10,636 bases of DNA from Planctomycetota bacterium. Its GTDB lineage: Bacteria; Planctomycetota; UBA1135; GCA-002686595. The DNA is taken from the NCBI GenBank assembly GCA_027623615.1, contig JAQBVH010000048.1:1-10636 (forward strand). The letters are read 5' to 3'. A program made the translations under genes and the position numbers. The notes under the pieces were generated by a model. That model was not told where the DNA came from and did no database searches. It was given only the letters and a program-made list of their open reading frames with translations. Shown piece by piece: positions 1-6,200 of this stretch (its first letter is position 1; the number at the start of each line of letters is the position of its first letter).

Positions 1-122
1 TGCTGTTCCCTCCCACCTGCAGCAGCGCCCGGAACCCCGAAGACCTGACCCTGGACTGCCCCCCGCCCCTTTCCCCAGGGCGAGGCTTGTGGTCTCGTTA
101 GCGCCCTCCCCAAGGAAACTCC

Positions 123-914
123 ATGTCCCTCGACATCTTCGGCGCCGTCACCGGCCTCTTCGTCATCGTCTACGATGGGCAGCATGCCCTGCGTTTCACC
201 CTGGGTCGTGCGCGCTCGGTCGTCGGGCCTGGCATCCACTTCAAGGTGCCCCTCCTGCAGACCTTCAAGGTAGAGGAGACCAAGCACACAACCCTCGACC
301 TCGAGCCACAGGTCATCCAGCTCAGCGACAACCTGGTCTACGAGGTGGACTGCAAGGTCGTCTACCAGATCGTCAACCTGCGCAAGGCGCTGATCGAGGT
401 CGACGACCTCGTCACGGGCCTCCAGAACCGGGTGGTGATCGCCGTGCAGCAGATCGTGTCCCGCAAGGACCGGAAGACCGTCACGGACGTCGAGGCGATG
501 TGCGCCGAGATCCGCGAAGAGCTGCGCTCTGTCGAGGACCAGTGGGGCGTGCGCATCCTGCAGTTCGGATTCTCGAACATCGCACCCTCCCCCACCACCC
601 TCGAGATCACCCAGCTCGAGCTGCTCGCGCACGAGAAGCAGTCGCTCTTCGACGAGCTGCGCGAGGGCGGCATGAGCGAGGAGGCGGCCGTAGCGCTCGT
701 GTCCGGCGCGGTGGTCGCCGTGCATCCCGACGAGCCCATGCGGAGCGCGCGCCGCGCGAAGGTCGAGGACGCCGCGGTGATGGGCATCCTGTCCGAGGAG
801 CTCGAGGAGCAACACACCGCCCACGGAATCGAGAAGCAGAAGAAGGAGGAGGACGAGCCCGCCGACAACTTCGATGAGGACGACCCCCAGGCCGGAGGCG
901 ATCCGCGGCTGTGA
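123..914 (+). CDS. SPFH/band-7 domain protein, upstream member of a tandem pair
   Basis: A 263-residue protein of the SPFH (stomatin/prohibitin/flotillin/HflK-C) superfamily, membrane-bound proteins that form ring or microdomain scaffolds. A short hydrophobic segment (about residues 5-17) leads into the typical pattern: a strand ending in FTLGRARSVVGPGIHFKVPL (25-44), then TTLDLEPQVIQL, then the alternating-strand block around 71-95, and finally GFSNIAPSPTTLEITQLE (149-166). After about residue 235 the tail is low-complexity and mostly acidic (EKQKKEEDEPADNFDEDD). The ATG at 123 is supported by AAGGA at 112-116, six bases upstream. The stop overlaps the GTG of the next gene by four bases, so the pair is probably translationally coupled and the products may assemble together, as HflK and HflC do. 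Domain assignment is firm; the substrate or client is unknown. Bases 1-122 show no recognisable gene. Confidence 0.88.
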   Translation: MSLDIFGAVTGLFVIVYDGQHALRFTLGRARSVVGPGIHFKVPLLQTFKVEETKHTTLDLEPQVIQLSDNLVYEVDCKVVYQIVNLRKALIEVDDLVTGLQNRVVIAVQQIVSRKDRKTVTDVEAMCAEIREELRSVEDQWGVRILQFGFSNIAPSPTTLEITQLELLAHEKQSLFDELREGGMSEEAAVALVSGAVVAVHPDEPMRSARRAKVEDAAVMGILSEELEEQHTAHGIEKQKKEEDEPADNFDEDDPQAGGDPRL

Positions 915-1795
915 GACGCCGCCAGGACGAAGAGCCCACACCGGAGGAGAAGGAGCCGAAGCCAGGTTGGCGCCGGGTGCTCCAGCAGCTCCTGTTTCAG
1001 TTCCGCGACGAGCTCGTCCTGCTCGCCTTCGGCACGGCCTATGCGATCGCCCAGGCGATGGTGTTCCAGGTCAAGTCCGGCGAGACGGGGCTACGCTTCG
1101 ACTTCGGACGCGCCAAGAAGGAGCTGGCGCCGGGAACCCACCCGATGATGCCCTTCGTGCAGCGCGCGCGAAAGATGCCGACGCGCTCGCGCACCCTCGA
1201 CCTGCCGTTCCAACGGGTCGTCAACCTCGAGGGGCTCGTGATGCACGTGGACGCCAACGTGGTCTACCGCATCACCGACGTGCGCAAGGCGATGATCGAG
1301 ATCGACCAGCTCGAGAAGGGCATGCTGCAAATGCTCGGGCTCGGGGTGCAGGAGGTCCTGCGCGCGACGCCGTACGAGGAGATCCAGCGCGCCACCGACC
1401 TCGATCGGCGCTTGGCGACGAACCTCGCCTTGCGCCTGGCGCCCTGGGGAGTCGAGATCGAACGCGCGGGCTTCCCCAGCATCAGCCCCTCGCCCCAGAG
1501 CCTGCGCATCACCCAGCTGCGCCACCGGGTGGAGGAGCGCTGCGGCGTCTGCGACAACCTGGTCAAGGCCGGCGTGCACGGCCGCCGCGCCCTGCCGCTG
1601 GTGGGGACGCGACAAGTGCCGCGGCGCAAGTTCTATCAGCTTCGGCTCCTCGATCAGCGTCGCCGCCGTGAACGCCATCTGGTCGCCCTGGCCAAGCGCG
1701 GTGGCTGGACCGGAGTCGAGATCAAACGGGCCAGCCTGTCGCTCCGAGCGCGCATGTCCGTGCGCGGCCGTTCCCGGGCGCGCAACCGGTTCTAG
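911..1795 (+). CDS. SPFH/band-7 domain protein, downstream member with basic tail
   Basis: A 294-residue paralogue of the preceding SPFH protein. The start is GTG at 911, inside the GTGA overlap with the upstream stop. Residues 1-32 are charged and cytoplasm-like, and about 35-53 form the membrane segment. The SPFH core follows: GETGLRFDFGRAKKELAPGT (57-76), TLDLPFQRVVNLEGLVMHVD (95-114), VYRITDVRKAMIEIDQL (118-134) and GFPSISPSPQSLRITQL (187-203), all matching the same blocks in the upstream protein. This points to an old tandem duplication. The C-terminus differs: a CGVC pair (211-214) and then about 55 residues very rich in Arg (about 238-294), opposite in charge to the partner's acidic tail. 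The TAG stop lies within the first unit of the 14-bp tandem array. Function beyond membrane scaffolding is not shown. Confidence 0.85.
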   Translation: MRRRQDEEPTPEEKEPKPGWRRVLQQLLFQFRDELVLLAFGTAYAIAQAMVFQVKSGETGLRFDFGRAKKELAPGTHPMMPFVQRARKMPTRSRTLDLPFQRVVNLEGLVMHVDANVVYRITDVRKAMIEIDQLEKGMLQMLGLGVQEVLRATPYEEIQRATDLDRRLATNLALRLAPWGVEIERAGFPSISPSPQSLRITQLRHRVEERCGVCDNLVKAGVHGRRALPLVGTRQVPRRKFYQLRLLDQRRRRERHLVALAKRGGWTGVEIKRASLSLRARMSVRGRSRARNRF

Positions 1796-1865
1796 CCAAC
1801 CGGTTCTGGCCAACCGGTTCTGGCCAACCGGTTCTGGCCAGCCGGTTCTGGCCAGCCGGTTCTGG
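1782..1865. repeat. 14-bp tandem repeat array with palindromic core
   Basis: Six head-to-tail copies of a 14-bp unit, consensus CCAACCGGTTCTGG. The first copy (1782-1795) diverges and contains the TAG stop of the upstream gene. Copies 2-4 are identical; copies 5 and 6 read CCAGCCGGTTCTGG. A partial copy follows a CTCTAG interruption (about 1866-1879). Units 1-4 carry the palindrome AACCGGTT, and unit junctions give TGGCCA or CTGGCCAG, so the array can form many alternative hairpins on either strand. It fills most of the gap between two convergent genes, which suggests bidirectional termination, a protein-binding array or slippage-prone filler. There is no T-run on either side for a classical intrinsic terminator. 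Confidence 0.93.
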
Positions 1866-1881
1866 CTCTAGCCAGCCGGGA

Positions 1882-3402
1882 TCAGGTGTTGTCTTCGGAG
1901 GTCCCGCGGTCCGCGGTCGCGTCGCCGGCCGAGTCCGCAGAGGCGCACGCGCCGGAGCCGTGCTTGCCCTTGCCGCCCGCGCCGCCTTCCTTGGGGCCGC
2001 CCTCGCGACGGGCGATATCGCCCTCGGTCGAGCGCACACCGGCACCACCGCCGTGGCCGCCGGTCGTGGTCGGGCCCGAGTGACCGCCGGGCCCGCCGCC
2101 GGAGATGCCCTGACCGCCGAATGAACCGTTCTCCGCCTCGCAGTCGGTCCAGCCGTTGCCACCCTGACCACCGGTCTCGCCACCTACGCCGCCGAGGGCG
2201 ATGCCCGTGCCGTTGCCGTCCATCTCAGTGGCCGCCCGGCCGCCATAGCCCTTCTCGGAGCCGGTGCCGCCGACGGACACCGCAATACAACCGTCGCCGC
2301 CGTGGGCTTCGGAGGTCGCGCCGTCCCTACCCGACGCCCCATCACCGCCGAGGGCGACGACCAGGGTGTTCACCATGGACTGGGTGCCGGCGAAGGTCGG
2401 CTGCGCCCACGTGCTGCTGTTGCCGCCGATCACGAGGGCCACCTCGAAGGTGATGCCGTCGCACTCGACCGAGTCGACGAAGCAGTCCTCCTGTCCTTGC
2501 TCCGCGGCGGTCTGGCAGGCCCGAATGGCCGCCTTGAGCGCGTCGGTCGCTGCGCGGATCTGATCCTTGTCGGTCACGCCCACCGAGAGCGGGCCGCCCG
2601 CCGTACGGGTGATGCCCAGGTCCTGGATGAAGCCGCAGACCGCGTCGCCTGCGCAGGGGATCTCGCCAATACCGGTCCCGAAGGACCAGGACGAGCTCGA
2701 GCCGAAGAGACCTTCGCCCGGCACGAACGCCGTCATCTCGAACTCGAGCACGGTCGAGGCGTCGATCGGCCCGAGGGTGGAGGTCGTGATCACGACCTCG
2801 CTCTTCCAGTCGACCAGGCCCGATTCGAGCGGAACCTCCCCGATGAGCTTCTCGAGGAAGACGGCAGACGGGGTCACGTCCGTGCCGTCCTTGATGATCT
2901 TGACCGTGCGCACGACGCCTATTGCGGGGACGCCATAGGACGACAGGAACACATGCAGTTCGCTCGGGAGCGACGTGACCGGCAGGCGCCGGGGCGCGAG
3001 CCCCACCTGCGCATGCCCCAGCACTCGGATCCCCGAGCGCGACTCGATCGTGCCGCCGGCGGCCACGCCCGATTCGGCGTTGACCTCGAGGACCTGGTCA
3101 TTGGTCAGGGTCAGGTTGCTGAGGTCGAGCTGCGCCGTCGCGCCGAAGCTCTCCAACCACCCGTCGTTGTTGATGTCCACGCGGGTCTCGTCCACCCAGG
3201 TCCAGCCCACCGTCGAAGTCACATTGACCCCTCCCTGGTAGATCGTGAGCTCGGGATAGTCGTTCTCGATGTTCCGGCCGCCGATGTAGAAGTCGGCCTG
3301 CCCGTCCGAGACATAAGCAAAATCGGGAGGAAGGACTGTCAGGGACGGTTGCTGAGCAAGACCTGCTCCAGCGAGGAGCACCAAACAAAGAGGTCGGATC
3401 AT
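1882..3402 (-). CDS. Secreted hypothetical protein with Gly-rich C-terminal third
   Basis: A 506-residue protein not assigned to a named family. Residues 1-16 (MIRPLCLVLLAGAGLA) form a signal peptide with likely cleavage at LAQ-Q. Residues 20-245 look like beta-rich, Ig-type extracellular modules, including a DINNDG loop at 76-81 resembling a calcium-binding turn. Residues 250-320 carry five cysteines (250, 256, 296, 307, 314), probably disulfide-bonded outside the cell. From about residue 351 to 485 the protein is dominated by GG-containing runs (GGDGASG, GGVGGETGGQGGNG, GGGPGGHSG, GGHGGGAG), ending in an Ala/Ser/Asp-rich tail. The ATG at 3402 is the natural start because it heads the signal peptide; no strong Shine-Dalgarno site precedes it. 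It lies downstream of the methyltransferase gene on the same strand, 122 bases away, and probably has its own promoter. A cell-surface or matrix role is inference from composition. Confidence 0.82.
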   Translation of the reverse strand: MIRPLCLVLLAGAGLAQQPSLTVLPPDFAYVSDGQADFYIGGRNIENDYPELTIYQGGVNVTSTVGWTWVDETRVDINNDGWLESFGATAQLDLSNLTLTNDQVLEVNAESGVAAGGTIESRSGIRVLGHAQVGLAPRRLPVTSLPSELHVFLSSYGVPAIGVVRTVKIIKDGTDVTPSAVFLEKLIGEVPLESGLVDWKSEVVITTSTLGPIDASTVLEFEMTAFVPGEGLFGSSSSWSFGTGIGEIPCAGDAVCGFIQDLGITRTAGGPLSVGVTDKDQIRAATDALKAAIRACQTAAEQGQEDCFVDSVECDGITFEVALVIGGNSSTWAQPTFAGTQSMVNTLVVALGGDGASGRDGATSEAHGGDGCIAVSVGGTGSEKGYGGRAATEMDGNGTGIALGGVGGETGGQGGNGWTDCEAENGSFGGQGISGGGPGGHSGPTTTGGHGGGAGVRSTEGDIARREGGPKEGGAGGKGKHGSGACASADSAGDATADRGTSEDNT

Positions 3403-3413
3403 GATGACGAATT

Positions 3414-3468
3414 GGCCATCGGTGGACTCCGTTCGGGACTCGAGCGGGCCGCCGATTTCGGGATGGCC
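3414..3468 (-). promoter_or_regulatory. Inverted repeat in the leader of the Gly-rich protein gene
   Basis: GGCCATC (3414-3420) and GATGGCC (3462-3468) form a perfect 7-bp inverted repeat around a 41-base spacer. A shorter nested pair, ATCGG (3418-3422) with CCGAT (3452-3456), competes for part of it. It lies 12-66 bases upstream of the start at 3402, so it could fold in the mRNA leader. The long spacer makes chance pairing plausible in such GC-rich sequence. Confidence 0.25.
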
Positions 3469-3473
3469 GGACT

Positions 3474-3496
3474 ACGACTTATTAAACGCGAATTCT
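3474..3496 (-). promoter_or_regulatory. AT-rich patch, possible promoter of the Gly-rich protein gene
   Basis: Read on the minus strand, this stretch is GAATTCGCGTTTAATAAGTC, the most AT-rich run in the neighbourhood, in the gap between the methyltransferase stop (3525) and the secreted gene start (3402). TTTAAT or TAATAA could serve as a -10 element about 75-85 bases before the ATG. No convincing -35 box is visible, so this rests on composition and position. Confidence 0.3.
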
Positions 3497-3524
3497 CCCT
3501 GCGCGCGCGTAGCGATCCCGGGGA

Positions 3525-4376
3525 TCAGGTGTCGAGCGGGCGAACCCGGGGCATCCACGGGCTGAGCCGCGCCCGCATGACCTCGATCGCCTCGGGGTTC
3601 GAGTCGACGAGCACCGCGTGGCGCCCCGCGCGCGCGGCTGCCTCACCGGTCGTGCCGCTCCCCGCGAACACGTCGAGCACACGTTCGCCGGGGTTCGAGT
3701 GCACGCCCACGAGCCTGGACAGGATCGCGAGCGGCTTCTGGGTCGGGTAGCCGGTCCGCTCCTTGCTGGCAGGCGGCACGATCGTCTGCCACCACACATC
3801 GGTCGGGGTCTTGCCACGCTCTGCCTTCTCCAGGCCGACGAGCTTGGGCGCCATGTACGGGATGCGGTCGATGTCGTCGTAGCGGAACGTGTAGTCCTTG
3901 GGGTGTTTGGAGTACCAAAGGAGCACGTCGTGCTTGCGTGACCAGCGGCTCCGCGAGCGTGCGCCGTAGTCGTAGGACCAGACGATTTCATTTTGAAAAC
4001 AGTCCCGTCCGAACAGGTGGTCGAGGAAGACCTTGGCGTAGTGCGACTCCCGCGGATCCAGGTGCAACACCAGGCTGCCGGTCGGGGTCAACACCCGGTG
4101 CAGCTCTTCGAGCCGGGGACCGAGGAACCCAAGGTAGTCGTCGAACGCGTCGGCGTAGGTGCGCAGCGGCCCCTCGACGCTCGTCCGGTAGGAGTGACCC
4201 CCAAAACCCTGCCGGTGCCCGTCGCTGTCCCGCACGGTGCGCAGGGTCTGATGCCGCTGGGTCTTCCCCGTGTTGAAGGGCGGGTCGAGGTAGGCAAACT
4301 CGAAGGAGGCGTCGGGTTGGGCCTCGAGGAATTCGAGGTTGTCCCCCGCATGAATCGTGACCGAGACGTCACCCAT
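3525..4376 (-). CDS. Orphan DNA methyltransferase, beta class (N6-adenine or N4-cytosine)
   Basis: A 283-residue SAM-dependent DNA methyltransferase that would transfer a methyl group to an exocyclic amine in a specific DNA sequence. The catalytic motif IV is DPPF (31-34, followed by NTGK). The SAM-binding motif I, LDVFAGSGTTG, lies near the C-terminus (FAGSG at 237-241), preceded by the usual TQKP segment. Motif IV before motif I defines the beta arrangement shared by CcrM/HinfI-type enzymes. The middle (about 60-190) is the likely target-recognition region, including LVLHLDPRESHYAKVFLDHL (motif-V-like) at about 102-121. No restriction endonuclease is encoded nearby, so this is a solitary methylase, perhaps regulatory or protective. 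Its ATG at 4376 lies inside the end of the MORN lipoprotein gene (8-base overlap), indicating cotranscription. A 13-bp palindrome (3514-3526) overlaps its stop. The target sequence cannot be read from the protein. Confidence 0.9.
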   Translation of the reverse strand: MGDVSVTIHAGDNLEFLEAQPDASFEFAYLDPPFNTGKTQRHQTLRTVRDSDGHRQGFGGHSYRTSVEGPLRTYADAFDDYLGFLGPRLEELHRVLTPTGSLVLHLDPRESHYAKVFLDHLFGRDCFQNEIVWSYDYGARSRSRWSRKHDVLLWYSKHPKDYTFRYDDIDRIPYMAPKLVGLEKAERGKTPTDVWWQTIVPPASKERTGYPTQKPLAILSRLVGVHSNPGERVLDVFAGSGTTGEAAARAGRHAVLVDSNPEAIEVMRARLSPWMPRVRPLDT

Positions 4377-5088
4377 CGCCGCCCTCCCGCATCCGGCCCG
4401 CGAGCTCCGGGGGCTGCCAGTCGCTCTCGGTCACGGGCGGGATCGCGTCCCAGTGCTTCCACTCCCCTACCCGCTCGTCGTCCAGGAAGTGGCCGCGGGA
4501 GCGCAGGGCCCCGCCCTCGTGGCGGAGGGTCCAGACGCCCTCGCGCTTGCCTTCGACGTAGGCCCCCTGCTGCCGCAGCGCACCATCGGGGAACCAGAAG
4601 GTCCAAGGCCCCTGGCGCACCCCGTTTCGGGCCATCCCCAGGGCACTCAGGCGACCCGAGGGGTGGAAGAACTTCATCGCGCTGGGCGTCCCCGTGAAGG
4701 TGTACTCCGAGCGCAGGGCGCCGTCGGGGTACCAGGTGGTCCATTCGCCCTCCGGTTCGCCCAGGCGGAAGTCGCGCCGGGAACGCGGCGCACCGTCGGG
4801 ATAGAAGCGGCGTTCCTGACCGTCCTTGATCACGCGTCCGTCCGGGTAGCGGAGCACGGCCCACGTGGCGACGACCTCACCGGTCTGCGGGTCGGTCGAA
4901 CGACGCAGGGCATGCACGGGATCCTCCTCGGGGTCGATGTCGGGCGTCGGGAGGTAGAAGTCGTCGGAGTCGAGGTGCCCTGCGCAGCCGACCAGCCCCA
5001 GCAGCGCCGTCGCCATGACGGGAATCCACGCCACGCACGGAGCCCGGTCGTGGGACCGGGAGGGTGCGCTCGCTAGCTTCGGGGTCAT
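4369..5088 (-). CDS. MORN-repeat (YwqK-like) lipoprotein
   Basis: An exported lipoprotein of up to 239 residues. A basic N-terminus and hydrophobic stretch run into the lipobox LVGC (Cys35 counted from the ATG at 5088), so the mature protein should be lipid-anchored. From about residue 81 onward, six units of roughly 15-24 residues start with an aromatic/His-P-D-G type motif: YPDG (81, 96, 120), HPSG (142), FPDG (166) and HEGG (190). Each later unit ends in G-x-W-x-x-W-like sequence (GEWTTW, GPWTFW, GEWKHW). This is the MORN_2 repeat pattern of YwqK-family proteins. Role unknown; surface or envelope interaction is inferred. The start is uncertain: GTG at 5034 or ATG at 5016 would leave room for a divergent promoter but give a signal peptide without positive charges. 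The upstream extension of this frame beyond 5088 has no coding character. It overlaps the methyltransferase gene by 8 bases. Confidence 0.8.
   Translation of the reverse strand: MTPKLASAPSRSHDRAPCVAWIPVMATALLGLVGCAGHLDSDDFYLPTPDIDPEEDPVHALRRSTDPQTGEVVATWAVLRYPDGRVIKDGQERRFYPDGAPRSRRDFRLGEPEGEWTTWYPDGALRSEYTFTGTPSAMKFFHPSGRLSALGMARNGVRQGPWTFWFPDGALRQQGAYVEGKREGVWTLRHEGGALRSRGHFLDDERVGEWKHWDAIPPVTESDWQPPELAGRMREGGDG
5043..5060. promoter_or_regulatory. Perfect inverted repeat near the divergent starts
   Basis: CCCGGTC (5043-5049), a GTGG spacer and GACCGGG (5054-5060) form a perfect 7-bp inverted repeat. It sits 26-43 bases upstream of the DUF218 gene start. If the lipoprotein starts at 5034 or 5016, it also lies just upstream of that gene, making it a candidate operator or leader hairpin. 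If the lipoprotein starts at 5088, it is coding. Confidence 0.4.
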
Positions 5089-6085
5089 GGGACGCTTCGC
5101 TTGGGTTCTCGACACGGTCGCGCGGGTCGCTGCAGGTTGCCTCGGACTGTTCACCGCTCTCAACATCCTCGGCGCGATTCGGTTCGGGGTCGACGCGAAT
5201 CTTTGGTGGGTCGACCTGCGCTGGCTTCCGAGCAGGTTGCGCTTGGCCCTGTTCGCGGGGCTGGCCTTGGCGCTGGTGCAGCTTGCCCTCAGACCACCGA
5301 GCGCTGGGCTACGACGACGCGCGACGGGCCTGCTCGTCGCCGGGTTCGGGGCCGCCTGCCTCCTGGACGCCGCCACCCTGCTCCTGCTGCGCGCGCAGGG
5401 ACGCGTCGCCGGGCCATGGTTTCCGCTCTCCTTCGCGACCGCGGCGATCCTCGCCCTGATCCTGGCTGGACTCCTTCGTTCCAAGACGCCCGTCCGGGCT
5501 CCACGCTGGGGTCGACCCCTCGCCGCGGGAGCAACCCTCGCCCTGCTGACCGTGGCGTTCCCACTCGGACAGATGACCCTCTTTGGCCGCTCGGACTACC
5601 GCCGGCCGGCCGATGCCGTCGTCGTCTTCGGTTCGAGGGTCTACTCCGACGGCCGCCCCTCCGATGCCCTGGCGGACCGCATGCGCACCGCGGTCGAGCT
5701 GGTCCAGGGGGGCTGGGCCCCGATCCTGATCGTCTCGGGCGGCCCCGGGGACGGCCCGTTCCACGAGACCGAGGCCATGCGTGCCTTCGCCGAGGCCTCC
5801 GGCGTCCCCCCCGGGGCGATTCGCGAGGATCGCAGTGGCTGGAGCACCCAGGACGCGGTAGAGGCCACGGTGGCCCTGATGCGGGAGGAGGGCCTGGAGC
5901 GCCTCCTGGCGGTCAGCCACGCCTACCACCTGCCCCGAGTCGAGCTCTGCTACCACTGGGCTGGGGTGGACGCGGCCACGGTCCCAGCCCGGGAGTCCTA
6001 CAGGCTGACGGCGATGCCCAGGTACATGGCCCGGGAGGTGGCCGCGTTCTGGGTCTACTGGGGCAGGGGGGTCCTTGGCGTTTGA
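5087..6085 (+). CDS. Membrane-anchored DUF218 (SanA/YdcF-like) protein
   Basis: A 332-residue integral membrane protein. Five hydrophobic segments are visible at about 10-30, 52-69, 80-101, 114-130 and 145-163. The DUF218 domain (about 175-305) follows: ADAVVVFGSRVYSDGRPS (175-192), ALADRMRTAVEL (194-205), ILIVSGGPGDG (213-223), HETEAMRAFAEASGVPP (226-242), STQDAVEAT (253-261) and LLAVSHAYHLPRVELCY (273-289). These correspond to the conserved blocks of SanA, YdcF and ElyC proteins, which act on the cell envelope; ElyC and SanA affect peptidoglycan metabolism and vancomycin sensitivity. The exact reaction is not established. The start at 5087 was preferred over ATG 5015 because it begins just before the first membrane helix and reduces overlap with the divergent gene. 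Its ATG shares CATG with a possible lipoprotein ATG on the other strand. Domain call is firm. Confidence 0.87.
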   Translation: MGRFAWVLDTVARVAAGCLGLFTALNILGAIRFGVDANLWWVDLRWLPSRLRLALFAGLALALVQLALRPPSAGLRRRATGLLVAGFGAACLLDAATLLLLRAQGRVAGPWFPLSFATAAILALILAGLLRSKTPVRAPRWGRPLAAGATLALLTVAFPLGQMTLFGRSDYRRPADAVVVFGSRVYSDGRPSDALADRMRTAVELVQGGWAPILIVSGGPGDGPFHETEAMRAFAEASGVPPGAIREDRSGWSTQDAVEATVALMREEGLERLLAVSHAYHLPRVELCYHWAGVDAATVPARESYRLTAMPRYMAREVAAFWVYWGRGVLGV

Positions 6086-6114
6086 ACTCCGCATATCCGC
6101 CCGGGAATGGACAT

Positions 6115-6161
6115 CCTTGCAAGGCAAGCAGCCGAAGATGACGTCAGACTAGGTCGGCTGC
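6115..6161. promoter_or_regulatory. Nested palindromes upstream of the selenoprotein candidate
   Basis: Three symmetric elements lie in the 115-base gap before 6201. CCTTGCAAGG (6115-6124) is a perfect 10-bp palindrome. GCAGCCGA (6128-6135) and TCGGCTGC (6154-6161) are perfect 8-bp inverted arms. Between them lies TGACGTCA (6139-6146), a perfect 8-bp palindrome. The outer arms could form an RNA hairpin terminating the DUF218 transcript (no T-run follows), or a leader structure or operator for the downstream gene, whose start is 40 bases after the last arm. Confidence 0.45.
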
Positions 6162-6200
6162 GCACTTCCCCGCGCGCCTCATCCTCATCCCGAATACGCC

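Noticed and set aside
1..122. Possible 3' end of an upstream gene
   Set aside because: The plus frames either stop early (46-48, 99-101) or continue as shadow; none shows recognisable protein sequence, and no convincing minus-strand start is seen.
1782..1865. CRISPR array
   Set aside because: Units are contiguous 14-mers without unique spacers, and no cas gene is present.
3514..3526. GATCCCGGGGATC palindrome as a methyltransferase terminator
   Set aside because: It overlaps the stop codon, would have almost no loop, and no T-run follows on the minus strand.
2302..3750. 482-residue plus-strand open frame
   Set aside because: It runs antisense to the secreted protein with a good signal peptide and into the methyltransferase gene; its translation is Arg/Asp/Gly-rich shadow sequence.
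5101..6141. Second plus-strand frame overlapping the DUF218 gene
   Set aside because: Arg/Pro/Gly-rich shadow with no membrane segments or motifs, whereas the chosen frame has five helices and the DUF218 blocks.
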